Under the pieces are notes generated by a model. The model searched no databases, was not told the origin of the DNA, and was given only the letters and a program-made list of their open reading frames with translations. Below are positions 63,538 through 64,000 of a stretch of 64,000 nucleotides of DNA, piece by piece. The DNA comes from Celeribacter halophilus (GTDB lineage: Bacteria; Pseudomonadota; Alphaproteobacteria; Rhodobacterales; Rhodobacteraceae), in the NCBI RefSeq assembly GCF_900114135.1, contig NZ_FORY01000005.1:1-64000 (forward strand), read 5' to 3'. The number at the start of each line of letters is the position of its first letter. Positions within the stretch are counted from its first letter, which is position 1. The position numbers and the translations under genes were made by a program.

Positions 63538-64000
63538 TTAGTCCTGACCATTTTTGCCACGGCGGGCACCCGGATGCAGCGCCGTGCCGAGGATATGATC
63601 GCTTTTATGCACCACATGGCCCGCATGTCCCACGATCAGCGGGTCCGGCTGGCCAACCACATCAAAATCCTTGTCCGGATAGTCGATCGTCGAAAGGAAG
63701 TGGCGCATACAGTTGATCCGCGCCCGCTTCTTGTCATTGGACTTGATGATCGTCCACGGCGCGTCAGCCGTATCAGTGTAAAAGAACATCGCCTCTTTCG
63801 CCTCGGTATAGTCGTCCCATTTGTCCAGAGACGCCTTGTCGATGGGCGAGAGCTTCCACTGTTTCAGCGGATCGGTTTCACGCGCCTTGAAGCGGCGTTG
63901 CTGTTCGGCCTGTGTCACGGAGAACCAGTATTTGTAGAGCTTGATCCCCGAACGCGTCAGCATCCGTTCAAATTCCGGCGTCTGACGCATGAATTCGAGA
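63538..64000 (-). CDS. ppk2: Polyphosphate kinase 2, 5' end beyond window
   Basis: The last 150 or so residues of a PPK2 kinase; its N-terminus is off the right edge. Visible are FERMLTRSGIKLYKYWFSVT, RFKARETDPLKQWKLSPIDK, KWDDYTEAKEAMFFYTDTAD and the basic RARINCMRHFLSTIDY. These are the C-terminal helices of the PPK2 P-loop kinase fold. It makes or uses polyphosphate with ADP or GDP. The tail after DYPDKDF is a polar extension. Confidence 0.9.
   Translation of the reverse strand, partial: LEFMRQTPEFERMLTRSGIKLYKYWFSVTQAEQQRRFKARETDPLKQWKLSPIDKASLDKWDDYTEAKEAMFFYTDTADAPWTIIKSNDKKRARINCMRHFLSTIDYPDKDFDVVGQPDPLIVGHAGHVVHKSDHILGTALHPGARRGKNGQD

Overview
This 64 kb window looks like chromosomal DNA of a marine Rhodobacterales (Roseobacter-type alphaproteobacterium). 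Indicators are a high-GC, tightly packed gene layout, a CarD-type RNAP regulator, an RpoE-ChrR pair of the singlet-oxygen type, DUF3572, MmcB, nrdR-ribD, a PleD-like response regulator, and a tRNA-His with A73 and no G-1, which is the alphaproteobacterial form. Everything here is from reading the sequence; no database search was run.

Layout. 1-3.5 kb is a mobile patch: the end of one IS3-family element, three phage-type genes (the third resembling DUF2303/YfdQ), a fourth phage-type gene cut after about 19 codons, and a complete but degenerate IS3-family element (2184-3518). 3.6-10.2 kb holds a secreted protein, a glycosyltransferase-like protein, a very large inner-membrane protein with a PilM/GspL-like head and a GspC/PilP-like tail, and a KefB/KefC-type antiporter. 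10.2-17.3 kb holds divergent cobT/cobS, carD, fdxA, an S4-domain protein, a SUV3-like helicase and a TPR protein. 17.4-25.3 kb holds an SCP2 protein, a lysophospholipase-like hydrolase, an M3 oligoendopeptidase, a DUF4389 protein, an M19 dipeptidase, rpoH with a visible heat-shock promoter, rluD, and a small membrane protein whose start codon overlaps that of rluD on the other strand.

25.3-38 kb holds a 37-residue membrane microprotein, tRNA-His, mmcB, an AhpD-like protein behind two palindromic operators, and the riboflavin genes nrdR-ribD // ribE-ribB-ribH-nusB. The riboflavin set is split by an opposite-strand capsule set (kpsS-, kpsD/wza- and kpsC-like). 37.8-50.5 kb holds YjbQ, a secreted protein, an HlyU-like protein, rpoD, dnaG, a TadG/TadE/TadE-like trio, a small lipoprotein, hom and glpX.

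50.6-64 kb is rich in signalling: recJ; two near-identical 129-bp inverted copies of a tRNA-Glu gene flanking rpoE-chrR; an H-NOX-fold protein that seems to lack the heme ligand, paired with an HNOBA-GGDEF cyclase; a HAD phosphatase and DUF3572; a PleD-type cyclase; an EF-hand / ECF sigma / single-TM / CnrX-ZraP-like sensor set; DUF983; GNAT; a 2OG-Fe(II) oxygenase; and the C-terminal part of a PPK2 kinase at the right edge.

The best candidates for something not well described are the apparently heme-less H-NOX/HNOBA-GGDEF pair, the EF-hand-ECF sigma-periplasmic sensor operon, the PilM-GspC-like fusion protein, and the rpoE-chrR segment framed by inverted tRNA-Glu repeats.
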